Shown here: in pieces, positions 36,309 through 45,023 of the stretch
Position numbering within the stretch: position 1 is the first letter of the stretch
Layout: every line of letters begins with the position of its first letter
Assembly (NCBI RefSeq): GCF_000521505.1
Contig: NZ_CP003915.1
Span: 744,001-808,000, forward strand
Length of the DNA: 64,000 nucleotides
Direction of reading: 5' to 3'
Source: Advenella mimigardefordensis DPN7
Lineage (GTDB): Bacteria; Pseudomonadota; Gammaproteobacteria; Burkholderiales; Burkholderiaceae_B
The notes under the pieces: model-generated
Databases searched by the model: none
Told to the model about the DNA's origin: nothing
Seen by the model: only the letters and a program-made list of their open reading frames with translations
Position numbers and translations under genes: made by a program

Positions 36309-37445
36309 ATGATCGGGCGTATTGGTGTAGGGGCGACGGTGTTGGCCCGAGGTACACGAACCGGGCATATTGATGGAATCGGAACCTACACGCAGGCACT
36401 GTGTACGCAACTGGCCTCTATAAAGGAGATTGATGTATGTACGGTTTCCTGGCAGGAGCCAATGACAGCGTCCATCACGGGGGAGCATCTGACGCTGCCA
36501 AAAATCCGCATGGAGTATGACCTGGCCGCCAGTGCGCTTACCGGCAAAAGTTCGTTCAATAGCAGCGAGATTGAAGCCCGCTTCTCACTGTTTCATGCGG
36601 CGGACCATTTTATTCCCCGGCTACGCAAAACACCGGTGATCGCCAGTCTGATGGACCCCATACCGTTAATGTATCCGGAATGGGTCAATCAGCGCGCCCG
36701 AAAACTGAAGAACTGGCTCTTTCGAAAGGAAGCAACCTGGGCAGATCATTACATCACCATTTCACACGCGGTGGTTGACGATCTGGTGAAGTACTTTCAT
36801 CTTTCCAGAAGTAATATCACCGTGATTCCATTGGGCGTCGACGATATCTATTTCAACAGGCCGTCGCAGGATATGACAGTTGCCACGCTTGAAAAATATC
36901 ATCTCGACCCGGGTTTTTTTCTGTTTATAGGCACAATACAGCCAAGAAAGAATCTAAAAACCCTGCTGGATGCTTTCGTGATGCTGCCGCCCGAGATGCA
37001 GAAACGTCATCCGCTCATTGTGGCCGGCCGTTTGGGATGGGGGTGTGAAGACGAGATACGCAAGCTGAAGCAACTCGAGATCCAGGGCGTTGCCAAATGG
37101 CTGGATTACATCAGCCTGGATGATAAACGTGTTCTGCTTTCCAATGCACGATGCCTCGTCTTTCCGTCGCTCTACGAAGGCTTTGGTTTACCCGCTCTTG
37201 AGGCATTCGCTTGCGCCTTGCCCGTCATTGGTTCGAACACAACTGCCCTTGCCGAGGTGGTTGATGATGCGGGCTTGCAGGTAGATCCGCTGAATGCAAA
37301 TGCATTAAGTGGGGCGATGCAGACGATAGCCAGCGATGAATCAATGGCAGTCGAACTGGGAGAGAAGGGCAGAGCCCGAGCGCGTACCTATACATGGAAG
37401 GCAACGGCTGAGAAAACAGTTGAGGTCTACAGAAAATATCTGTAA
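36309..37445 (+). CDS. Glycosyltransferase family 4 (WbpX/WbdB-like)
   Basis: A 378-residue GT-B enzyme. LARGTRTGHIDGIGTYTQAL (about 12-31) is the N-terminal acceptor region, VIPLGVDDIYFNRPS lies near 173, FIGTIQPRKNLKTLLDAF near 205, and the EX7E motif EGFGLPALE near 290. It resembles mannosyl- and rhamnosyltransferases of homopolymer O-antigen loci (WbpX, WbdB) and may add the adapter or first residues. It starts 60 bases after the 1230-residue enzyme, and a TAA is followed 41 bases later by the acyltransferase gene. Confidence 0.88.
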   Translation: MIGRIGVGATVLARGTRTGHIDGIGTYTQALCTQLASIKEIDVCTVSWQEPMTASITGEHLTLPKIRMEYDLAASALTGKSSFNSSEIEARFSLFHAADHFIPRLRKTPVIASLMDPIPLMYPEWVNQRARKLKNWLFRKEATWADHYITISHAVVDDLVKYFHLSRSNITVIPLGVDDIYFNRPSQDMTVATLEKYHLDPGFFLFIGTIQPRKNLKTLLDAFVMLPPEMQKRHPLIVAGRLGWGCEDEIRKLKQLEIQGVAKWLDYISLDDKRVLLSNARCLVFPSLYEGFGLPALEAFACALPVIGSNTTALAEVVDDAGLQVDPLNANALSGAMQTIASDESMAVELGEKGRARARTYTWKATAEKTVEVYRKYL

Positions 37446-37486
37446 TTGAATAATAAGCGGGTTGACCCGGTTGCGAGTGAAATAAT

Positions 37487-39595
37487 ATGGCGTTGCAAAA
37501 ATCTTCCAATTACCGGGCAGACATCGACGGATTGCGCGCGATCGCGATACTGGGCGTGTTGGTATTTCATGTCTTTCCAGAGTATCTGACAGGCGGATTT
37601 GTCGGTGTTGACGTTTTTTTCGTGATATCGGGCTATCTGATATCAACAATTATTTTTTCGAAGCTGTACACGGGCACATGGCGCTTTTATGATTTTTACA
37701 ATCATCGCGTTAAGCGGTTGTTTCCGGCATTGCTCGCTGTACTACTGGCGACGCTTTATGTCGGCTGGTTCAGTCTGTTTACAGATGAGTTTTTACAACT
37801 GGGTTCGCATGTGCTGGCAGGTTCATTGTTTGTGCAGAACTTTCTGCTCTGGAGTGAAGCCGGCTATTTTGATGTCGCGTCCACACTTAAGCCGCTGACG
37901 CATTTATGGTCACTTGCCATTGAAGAGCAGTTCTATCTTTTTTATCCCGTGCTGATCCTGGTACTGTGGCGATTGCGCCTGAATCTTTTCTATGCGCTAT
38001 TGATCCTGTTTGTTTTTTCCTTTGGATACAATGTCTACCTCGTTGGCCACGACGATGTTGCCCTGTTCTATTCGCCCCTGACGCGCGCCTGGGAATTGCT
38101 GATAGGCAGTCTGTTAGCTTATGGTCCTTATTTGACTGAAAACAGGCAAAAGCAGGGTGGCATTTCACGTACCATCAGCCGGACGAGACTGTTTAATGTG
38201 GGCTCATCTGAAGCTCCCGCAACAGCCGCCAATCATGTCACTTCCTTTCTTGGATTAATACTGATTTTTATCGCAGTATTCGGCATCCGGGATGGGAGTC
38301 ATTATCCAGGCTGGCGGGCGATCCTGCCGGTGCTGGGGTCGTTTTTGTTGCTCAGAGCGGGAGCGGCTGCATGGGTAAATAAATATCTACTTGCGCACCC
38401 CGTGATGGTGTTCATCGGAGCGATCAGTTACCCCCTTTATCTCTGGCATTGGCCGATTATTTCATTTGTGCACATTCTGGTACCAGACGCTTCCGTCGCC
38501 GTACGCTTGGCAGCCATGATCCTTTCGGTTGTGTTGGCGTGGCTGACATACCGATTTATTGAAGTGCCTGTTCGTTTCGGAAACAGGGGACTACGGCTTG
38601 TGCCTGCTACGCTTTGTGTTGGAATGATCGCTGTTGCCGGTATTGGTCTATCGATTGTGCAGTTTCAGGGAATGCCTGAACGACCGGTGAATGCAAGCAA
38701 TCGCGTTATAGATACAGGTAAGGCACTGGCAGGGCCCGTCGCATTCATTCAGAAGGGCTGCGGCCTGGCACAGGCGGACGTAGGCGATTTTTTTGGATGC
38801 CTGCATGATACGCGCGGACTGCCCAAAATCGCCTTGTACGGCGATAGCAAGGCAGGCGCGTTTTCGGCCGGCTTGCTGAGTCGCTCTACACCGGAAACGC
38901 CCTGGCTGTTCATTGGTGGTAACGGACCGCGAGGTGGAACGGTACCTGTCATTAATCATGACTTCCCGGCTTACGCGATATACACAGAGCTTACGGAGAA
39001 AGCGTTTGACGCCCTATTGAAGTCCGAGGCAGACCTCGTGGTTTTGTACACTGCGACCAGAGCACTGTTTCAGCTCGGGGATAACGGGACGCTTGATGAG
39101 TTGCCGGATAGCCCATTGTCCGATGAAGCCTATAACGGCCTGAATCGGGCCGTCGATGTCCTGGTTCGTGGCGGTAAGAAAGTGGTACTGATGGTGGATA
39201 ATCCAACGCTGCCGGATCCCAAGCAGTGTATAGGCAGGGTCACGGAAATAGGATGGCTCAATACTGCGCTGGCGCTGCGCCCTGGTTTCCGTTGCCATAT
39301 TCCCTACGACGAACAATTGAAATTGTCTGAAAAATATCGTGTCGTGCTTGATAAGGTAAGTAAAAACTATCCTGACCAGGTGCGGATATTTGATCCCACC
39401 CGGTTGCTGTGTAATATGACGGAGGGACAATGCACGTCTATGCTCAATGGCAGGCTGATGTATAGCAATACAGACCATATTTCGGAGTATGCCAGTCTGA
39501 TTATTGCCGATAAACTGATTCCCTTTGTCGAAGGCTTTAGTCGGAATGAACCGGCAGACGACAGGTTTGAATTGCAGCGTTACAGGCCAAAATAA
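37487..39595 (+). CDS. Polysaccharide O-acyltransferase (OafA-like) with C-terminal SGNH domain
   Basis: A 702-residue inner-membrane protein. The N-terminal acyltransferase-3 domain starts ADIDGLRAIAILGVLVFH, with the catalytic His followed by GGFVGVDVFFVISGYLIS, and has about ten membrane helices. The periplasmic SGNH-hydrolase domain starts near residue 440, with the nucleophile in ALYGDSKAGAF near 446 and the Asp-His pair in NTDHISEYAS near 661. Such fusions O-acetylate O-antigen sugars in the periplasm. A long insert between helices, around 205-235, is unusual. The base composition is AT-richer than the genes outside the locus, a sign of the locus' separate history. Confidence 0.92.
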   Translation: MALQKSSNYRADIDGLRAIAILGVLVFHVFPEYLTGGFVGVDVFFVISGYLISTIIFSKLYTGTWRFYDFYNHRVKRLFPALLAVLLATLYVGWFSLFTDEFLQLGSHVLAGSLFVQNFLLWSEAGYFDVASTLKPLTHLWSLAIEEQFYLFYPVLILVLWRLRLNLFYALLILFVFSFGYNVYLVGHDDVALFYSPLTRAWELLIGSLLAYGPYLTENRQKQGGISRTISRTRLFNVGSSEAPATAANHVTSFLGLILIFIAVFGIRDGSHYPGWRAILPVLGSFLLLRAGAAAWVNKYLLAHPVMVFIGAISYPLYLWHWPIISFVHILVPDASVAVRLAAMILSVVLAWLTYRFIEVPVRFGNRGLRLVPATLCVGMIAVAGIGLSIVQFQGMPERPVNASNRVIDTGKALAGPVAFIQKGCGLAQADVGDFFGCLHDTRGLPKIALYGDSKAGAFSAGLLSRSTPETPWLFIGGNGPRGGTVPVINHDFPAYAIYTELTEKAFDALLKSEADLVVLYTATRALFQLGDNGTLDELPDSPLSDEAYNGLNRAVDVLVRGGKKVVLMVDNPTLPDPKQCIGRVTEIGWLNTALALRPGFRCHIPYDEQLKLSEKYRVVLDKVSKNYPDQVRIFDPTRLLCNMTEGQCTSMLNGRLMYSNTDHISEYASLIIADKLIPFVEGFSRNEPADDRFELQRYRPK

Positions 39596-39695
39596 ATGAT
39601 AATTTGGATCGGAACCCGGATTCAGGACGATTGGAATCCCGGGTTTATCCTGGCGGGGTATAACAGCTGTACGGCTGTTTTGGCGTAAATAAAAG

Positions 39696-40097
39696 ATGAT
39701 CAATCTTGTCAAAGAGTTATTCTTTTTTGGGTTTGCTGGTGTGCTCGGTTTTCTTGTTGATACCGGCATCCTTTACCTGTTGAAAGATAGCATAGGGAAT
39801 TATTGGGGGCGTGCGGTATCGTTTCTTGCTGCCGTCCTGGTTACGTGGACTGTTAACCGGAACCTTGCATTTCGTCATAAATCGTCAAATAAGGGTCTTG
39901 TTAGAGAGTTTTTCCACTATTTCCAATTGATGCTGATCGGCGGTGCCGCCAATTATCTGACCTTCGTGCTCTTAGTAGACAATATTGCAATTGTGTCCCG
40001 TCATCCTGTACTGGGGGTGGCTGGGGGCAGCCTGGCTGGATTATTGATCAATTTTATGCAATTGCGCTTTGTCATATTTCGGCATAAAAAGCATTAA
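39696..40097 (+). CDS. GtrA-family membrane protein
   Basis: A 133-residue protein with four membrane helices and the GtrA pattern: FFGFAGVLGFLVDTGILYLL, then FLAAVLVTWTVNRNLAFRHK. The terminal NFMQLRFVIFRHKKH is also typical. GtrA proteins are thought to help move undecaprenyl-phosphate-linked sugars across the inner membrane or modify envelope polysaccharides. It lies between two acyltransferase genes with 100-200-base gaps, so it may take part in side-chain decoration. The 199-base gap after it is AT-rich and shows no other feature. Confidence 0.85.
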   Translation: MINLVKELFFFGFAGVLGFLVDTGILYLLKDSIGNYWGRAVSFLAAVLVTWTVNRNLAFRHKSSNKGLVREFFHYFQLMLIGGAANYLTFVLLVDNIAIVSRHPVLGVAGGSLAGLLINFMQLRFVIFRHKKH

Positions 40098-40296
40098 ATC
40101 GGGCGATGCCGCCATTGCGTACGGCATTAATGTTGAAAATGTCGTGCAGTCGCATTCCAAGGCATGCTGCCTGGTTGAGCTGGAACAATTGATAAGGATT
40201 CCAAACAATATTTACAGATGCATATACAGCACCAGGGGTGTCGCATCATCGATTTGTATTAACATATCCCGGTCATACCAATAAAGAAAGGCCCTG

Positions 40297-42282
40297 ATGT
40301 CCCTGTTTTCAACGACCTCCAAAACGCAGTCCGCATCCTATGAACCAGGTGTTGATGGTCTACGCGCCCTTGCGGTGATTGCCGTCCTGTTTTTCCACGC
40401 AGGTTTTCAGGCGTTCAGTGGTGGTTATATCGGGGTAGATGTCTTTTTTGTCATTTCAGGCTATCTGATCACCGGGATTTTGTTCAACAGCTGCATTGAA
40501 GGCAAATTCTCGTTTTTGCGCTTTATGGCGCGGCGTATTGCCCGCCTGTATCCGGCCTTGCTGCTCACTCTGGTACTGTGTCTGATTGCCGGATTCCTGC
40601 TGTTTTCGCCGGATGACTATGTGGCCCTGGCCGATTCCAGCGTCTTTGCCCTGTTTTCGGTCTCCAATTTCCGCTTCTGGCTGGTGTCCGGCTACTTCGA
40701 CACCTCATCGGAAACCAACCCGTTGCTGCACACGTGGTCGCTGGGTGTAGAGCAGCAGTTTTATCTGATCTGGCCGTTTGTCATTTATCTTGTGTATCGG
40801 CTCAATCGGGCTCTACTGCCGTGGGTGCTCCTGGCGCTTGGGGTGGCGTCGCTGGCCTTGTCGCAATGGTATTTGTCGGTAGACACATCGGCCAATTATT
40901 ATCTGACGCCCTTTCGCGTGTTCGAGTTCGCCATCGGCGGCCTGATGGTGTTTGCCGTGGATTATCGCAAGCGCCATACGCCGGGCGTGATTCAGTACGA
41001 AATCATTATGGCGGTGGGTATCGCGCTGCTGCTGTACAGTATCTTTGTCTATGACAAAACCACGACATTCCCAGGGCTACACGCTTTGGTACCCGCCATT
41101 GGCGCCGCATTGTGCATTTATGCCAGTCCGGCAAAGTATCTGGGCAATATTTTCAGAAATCGCGCCATGGTCACGGTGGGGCTGATTTCCTATTCGATGT
41201 ATCTGATCCACTGGCCGCTGATCGTCTTCTATAAATACTTTATCTATCGACCATTGTTCCTGTCCGAAAAATGGGCGCTGGTGATTGCACCGTTTATTCT
41301 GGGTTATCTGATGTACGTGCTGGTGGAAAACCGGTATCGTCGTGTGGATCTGTACAGCTGGTATTTTGGCCAGACCATTCAGCGCGTTTGTGCATTGGCG
41401 GTGATTCTGGTGCCGGCACTCATGATCATGACCAGCAACGGCATGAGCTTTCGGATGAATGACTATTTTGTCGAGCATATGGCCAACTCCCCCCGTTTCC
41501 ATGAGGAACAGTACGGCGGGGAAGGGTTTTCCATGGGCAGCCAGGTACTGGGGGACGCCGATGGTCGACGCAAGTCTGCCGTCCTGCTGGGCGACAGCTA
41601 TGCCAGACAGTATGCCTTTGGCCTGAATCAGACGCTGGCCGCCAATAAAAAATGGGTGGATACTTCATTTGAAGATGGTTGTTTTTTTGGGCCTGGCTAT
41701 ACTCGCCTGCTTGACGGCGTGCCGCGCAAGGATTGTGTGGAACGGCTGGACTATGCCCTGAATGAGGCAAAATTGTCCAGAGTGCCGCTGCTGTACGCAG
41801 TCAGCTATCAGAATTATCAGAAGACCATGGGTACGGTTGACGGCAAGCGGGTGGATTTTCCCAATACCGAGGCCTATGTCACTTTTCTGGAAAAGAACTT
41901 CGACGCCATTCATGAACGTATCGGCCTGACCAATAAACTTGTGATTATCGGCACGCCGCCGGGAGCGGGTTCCCAGGTAGGGCTGGCTTCATGCGTTGAT
42001 CGACCGGGCTACCTGCCGCTGGTGTGCGCCAAATATCTGGAACTCAATGAAGAAAAGGGTAATGCATATGCGCTGAATCGCAGCCTGGAAAAATATGCGC
42101 AGAGCCACAAAAATGTGGAGTTCGTCAATCCCTATTCGGTATTGTGTGAAGCGGGACGTTGCGTGACGATGATCAAGCGCAAGCAGTTTCTGTATTCCGA
42201 TGGCACCCATTTGTCCAAGCAGGGGTCGGCCTTCGTAATACAGGGCTTGTGGCCCAGGCTCAATGCTATTTTCGGGAAATAA
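40297..42282 (+). CDS. Second polysaccharide O-acyltransferase with SGNH domain
   Basis: A 661-residue fusion like the first: an acyltransferase-3 domain starting EPGVDGLRALAVIAVLFFH with GGYIGVDVFFVISGYLITGI, about ten helices, and a periplasmic SGNH domain with LLGDSYARQYAF near 430 and SDGTHLSKQGSAFV near 634. It is not a recent duplicate of the upstream gene, since the sequences differ widely and codon use is GC-richer here. It could acetylate a different position or sugar. A hairpin follows about 100 bases downstream of the stop. Confidence 0.92.
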   Translation: MSLFSTTSKTQSASYEPGVDGLRALAVIAVLFFHAGFQAFSGGYIGVDVFFVISGYLITGILFNSCIEGKFSFLRFMARRIARLYPALLLTLVLCLIAGFLLFSPDDYVALADSSVFALFSVSNFRFWLVSGYFDTSSETNPLLHTWSLGVEQQFYLIWPFVIYLVYRLNRALLPWVLLALGVASLALSQWYLSVDTSANYYLTPFRVFEFAIGGLMVFAVDYRKRHTPGVIQYEIIMAVGIALLLYSIFVYDKTTTFPGLHALVPAIGAALCIYASPAKYLGNIFRNRAMVTVGLISYSMYLIHWPLIVFYKYFIYRPLFLSEKWALVIAPFILGYLMYVLVENRYRRVDLYSWYFGQTIQRVCALAVILVPALMIMTSNGMSFRMNDYFVEHMANSPRFHEEQYGGEGFSMGSQVLGDADGRRKSAVLLGDSYARQYAFGLNQTLAANKKWVDTSFEDGCFFGPGYTRLLDGVPRKDCVERLDYALNEAKLSRVPLLYAVSYQNYQKTMGTVDGKRVDFPNTEAYVTFLEKNFDAIHERIGLTNKLVIIGTPPGAGSQVGLASCVDRPGYLPLVCAKYLELNEEKGNAYALNRSLEKYAQSHKNVEFVNPYSVLCEAGRCVTMIKRKQFLYSDGTHLSKQGSAFVIQGLWPRLNAIFGK

Positions 42283-42384
42283 TGCCTGGATGACGGGCTG
42301 ATACAGGACCGGGCCGGCATCCGGCTGCGTAGTGGCATGGCCTGAGGCAAACGACAGCCCTGGAGGCACGCAATTGCCTGATGC

Positions 42385-42410
42385 AAAAAAAGCGGCAGTA
42401 AGCCGCTTTT
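42385..42410 (-). terminator. Bidirectional rho-independent terminator between acyltransferase and tesB genes
   Basis: AAAAGCGGC-AGTAA-GCCGCTTTT is a perfect stem with a 5-base loop. Read on the minus strand it ends in T7, so it best serves tesB, and on the plus strand it has T4 for the acyltransferase gene. It lies 75 bases beyond the tesB stop. Confidence 0.8.
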
Positions 42411-42484
42411 GGGGATTCATTTTGCAGGATGGGCGTCCCACGGGTTCATTTATGCGCTCCGGCAGGGGGCGGCGCCCGTGCTTA

Positions 42485-43357
42485 TTACTCCTGTATCTTG
42501 CGAATCAGCCCTTCCTGGGTCGTGGAGGCGATCAGGTCTCCCTGGCTGCTGTACACATGCGCCCGGCAAAACCCGCGGGCATTGCTGGCGCTGGGTGACT
42601 CCAGCGAATAGAGCAGCCATTCGTCCATCCGGAACGGCCGGTGGAACCAGATCGCATGGTCAATGGTGGCCATTTGCATGCTTTTGGAAAAGGGCGTCTG
42701 GTTATGTGGCAGCAGCGAGGTAAACAGCAGATAGAAATCTGATGTATAGGCCAGCATGGCACGGTGCAGCAGTGGGTTATCGGGCAGTTTGTCTGCGGCG
42801 CGAAACCAGATATGCGCCTTCGGATCGTAATTGCCCGGCTTGAGCATTTGAGCGGGTTCCACGGGACGCATCTCAATCGCAAAGTCCCGTCCTACCAGAC
42901 TGGCCAGACGTTTGGGCAGCTTATGCTCGAAGTCGGCGATCAGCTGTTTTTCATTTTTCAGGGAATCGGGTGGCGCCACAACCGGTGCAGGCGTCTGGTG
43001 TTGAAAGCCCGGTTCCTCACCCTGGAAACTGCTGCTCATAATGAAAATGGGCTGGTCCAGTTGCGAGGCGATGACGCGTCTGGCTGAAAAACTGCCCCCG
43101 TCACGAGTGCGTTCCACTTCAAAGCGTATGGGTTTGCTGGTATCGCCCGGGCGCAAAAAGTACGAGTGCAGTGAATGCACCGCCCGACCCGGACTGACCG
43201 TTAGTGACGCGGCCATCAGGGACTGGCCGAGTACCTGCCCGCCAAAGATGCGGCCGGTACCAAAGATGTCAGTGCTAATGCCATTAAAAACGTCATTACC
43301 CAGCGATTCGACCTGAAGTTGCTCAATGAGGTCTGGCAGTACGTTCTGATTATCCAT
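42485..43357 (-). CDS. tesB: Acyl-CoA thioesterase II
   Basis: A 290-residue double-hotdog thioesterase hydrolysing medium- to long-chain acyl-CoA to free fatty acid and CoA. GRIFGGQVLGQSLMAA (about 30-45), the LHSYFLRPGD strand, TRDGGSFSARRVIASQ and the C-terminal DHAIWFHRPFRMDEWLLY are TesB signatures. The ATG at 43357 is used; an upstream in-frame TTG (43375) has no ribosome-binding site. It interrupts the polysaccharide genes on the opposite strand and has no obvious part in them. Confidence 0.93.
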   Translation of the reverse strand: MDNQNVLPDLIEQLQVESLGNDVFNGISTDIFGTGRIFGGQVLGQSLMAASLTVSPGRAVHSLHSYFLRPGDTSKPIRFEVERTRDGGSFSARRVIASQLDQPIFIMSSSFQGEEPGFQHQTPAPVVAPPDSLKNEKQLIADFEHKLPKRLASLVGRDFAIEMRPVEPAQMLKPGNYDPKAHIWFRAADKLPDNPLLHRAMLAYTSDFYLLFTSLLPHNQTPFSKSMQMATIDHAIWFHRPFRMDEWLLYSLESPSASNARGFCRAHVYSSQGDLIASTTQEGLIRKIQE

Positions 43358-43410
43358 AGATGTGCATTCTGACAAATGAGGAAAAAGGCCGATTCTAGCA
43401 GAAGCGTTCG

Positions 43411-43456
43411 AGCTGCAGCTTGCGGTTAATTAACCATTATGGCCGTATACGGCCAT
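43411..43456. promoter_or_regulatory. Cluster of three adjacent perfect palindromes
   Basis: AGCTGCAGCT (43411-43420), GGTTAATTAACC (43424-43435) and ATGGCCGTATACGGCCAT (43439-43456) lie within 46 bases in the gap between the divergent tesB and waaL genes. The last is an 18-base perfect palindrome, 34 bases before a waaL -35 element. Binding sites for a dimeric regulator are likely. No known consensus is recognised. Confidence 0.5.
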
Positions 43457-43490
43457 TGTCGCCAATAGTTTTTGCAGCTCGATACAATTT

Positions 43491-43520
43491 TGGACAGCCT
43501 TTAATAAGCCGTTCTATAAT
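43491..43520 (+). promoter_or_regulatory. Candidate sigma-70 promoter for the O-antigen ligase gene
   Basis: TGGACA (43491-43496) and consensus TATAAT (43515-43520) with an 18-base spacer. The start codon is 55 bases downstream of the -10. Confidence 0.6.
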
Positions 43521-43574
43521 GCCGCACACGCTAAGCTCTCGCTTTGTTATATGCTTTACGAAAAGGAACATCGA

Positions 43575-44852
43575 ATGCCACATTTCACCCAGAATAAATT
43601 GGCAAACCCTGTTTTTCTTACATTCATAGTAGCGCTAATGGCAATGCCACTTGCCATCATGAGTACACAAAGCGTTCCCAGTCCGCTTTATTATTTTCTG
43701 CTGGTTCTGTCTCTGCTTATTGTGATTGCCTTGCGTCCGGCGCAGGATACCTTCCGGTTCAGGACGTTTTCGTGGCTTTTTGCCCTGTGTGCCGTATTTG
43801 TTGCAGCGGTTGTCATTTCTGAAATAGTCAACGGGCGTGGCGATGGAACCGGGTTTGAAAAAGCACTGCGTTTTTCCGCCGGGCTGCCTCTGCTGGTCGC
43901 GGCCTGCTGCTATGTCCCTCGTCGCTGGCTGTCCTATTCTGTATTGGGCGTTTATGCCGGCCTGATATTTGCCATTGTATTTATTGTCAATCTGTCCCTG
44001 CCTGATTTCATCCGGCCTGAAACCAGCGCCGTATACAATGCGGTGGGCTACGGCGATCTCACGATTCTGTTAAGTGTGATCACGCTGTATTCATGTAATG
44101 TCACGTTCACCCGTTTTGCCAGGACGGAAAAAATCCTCAAGATCATTCTGGGGATATTGGGTATTGTTGCCTTTGTACTTACTCAGACGCGTAGTGGCTG
44201 GGTGGCGGTGCCGTTTTTTCTGCTGTTTGGCGTCATGATTCATATGCGACAAAATAATCGCATCAAGCTGGCGGGTGTGTTTGTAATAGGGCTGGTGCTG
44301 GCTGCAGTTGTTACACTGACCGTGCCCGGTATTAAAGACCGGATGCAACTGGGCGAGAAAGAGTTCACCGAATGCATTACCACAGATAGCACCAAGCTGT
44401 CGTCGATCTGTATCCGTTTGCAGTTGTGGCGTTCAACGATCGCCATCTGGGAAGACAATCCGCTATTCGGGTCCGGCTCCAACGGCTATTTTTCCGAGTT
44501 CATGAAAACGGAAGGGGTGCAGCGTGGGCTGGTGTCCAAAGTAGTGGCCAATCAATGGGGTGAACCGCATAACGATTGGTTGCAGGCGTTAAGCAGTTAC
44601 GGCCTGCTGGGCGTGCTGGGCCTGTTTTTTGTCTACTTTGCGCCGGCTGCCGTGTTCGTTAAACGCATGTTGCGCACCACCAATGAGGAATTAAGAACGT
44701 ATGCCGCCATGGGGGCGGCGGTCTGTATTGGTTTTGCCTTGTTCGGACTTTCGGAGCTGATGTTTCGCGGCATACGCACCATGGGGTTCTATACGGTGAT
44801 GGTGGCGGTCTCTCTCGCACTGTCTACCCGAATCAGGGGTGTTGAGCATTGA
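43575..44852 (+). CDS. waaL: O-antigen ligase (WaaL/RfaL family)
   Basis: A 425-residue inner-membrane protein with about 11 helices and a large periplasmic loop. The Wzy_C/ligase domain has TRSGWVAVPFFLL, RLQLWRSTIAIWEDNPLFG and EPHNDWLQALSSYGLLG, with the essential His of the PHNDWLQ type. It should transfer undecaprenyl-linked O-antigen onto lipid A-core in the periplasm. The ATG at 43575 is preferred to 43551 because AAGGAA is six bases upstream. A polymerase (Wzy) is the main alternative, but the ABC-type locus does not need one. Confidence 0.85.
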   Translation: MPHFTQNKLANPVFLTFIVALMAMPLAIMSTQSVPSPLYYFLLVLSLLIVIALRPAQDTFRFRTFSWLFALCAVFVAAVVISEIVNGRGDGTGFEKALRFSAGLPLLVAACCYVPRRWLSYSVLGVYAGLIFAIVFIVNLSLPDFIRPETSAVYNAVGYGDLTILLSVITLYSCNVTFTRFARTEKILKIILGILGIVAFVLTQTRSGWVAVPFFLLFGVMIHMRQNNRIKLAGVFVIGLVLAAVVTLTVPGIKDRMQLGEKEFTECITTDSTKLSSICIRLQLWRSTIAIWEDNPLFGSGSNGYFSEFMKTEGVQRGLVSKVVANQWGEPHNDWLQALSSYGLLGVLGLFFVYFAPAAVFVKRMLRTTNEELRTYAAMGAAVCIGFALFGLSELMFRGIRTMGFYTVMVAVSLALSTRIRGVEH

Positions 44853-45023
44853 ATGAGGGGCGTTCAGTTGTGTTGCTGGAAGAACATGTATTGAAAGGGC
44901 GGCAGACTGGCGCCGTGAGGTAGTGAATATTTATGGCGCCTCCGGTGTTGCGGCGTCACATTTGGCAGTACAGACAACAGTACAATAACGCAGTTGTCTG
45001 ACTATGGGGAATGAAAGACATAT

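Noticed and set aside
40098..40296. Possible small RNA or gene in the gap between the GtrA-like and acyltransferase genes
   Set aside because: No terminator-like hairpin, no good promoter and no coding pattern; only short random frames.
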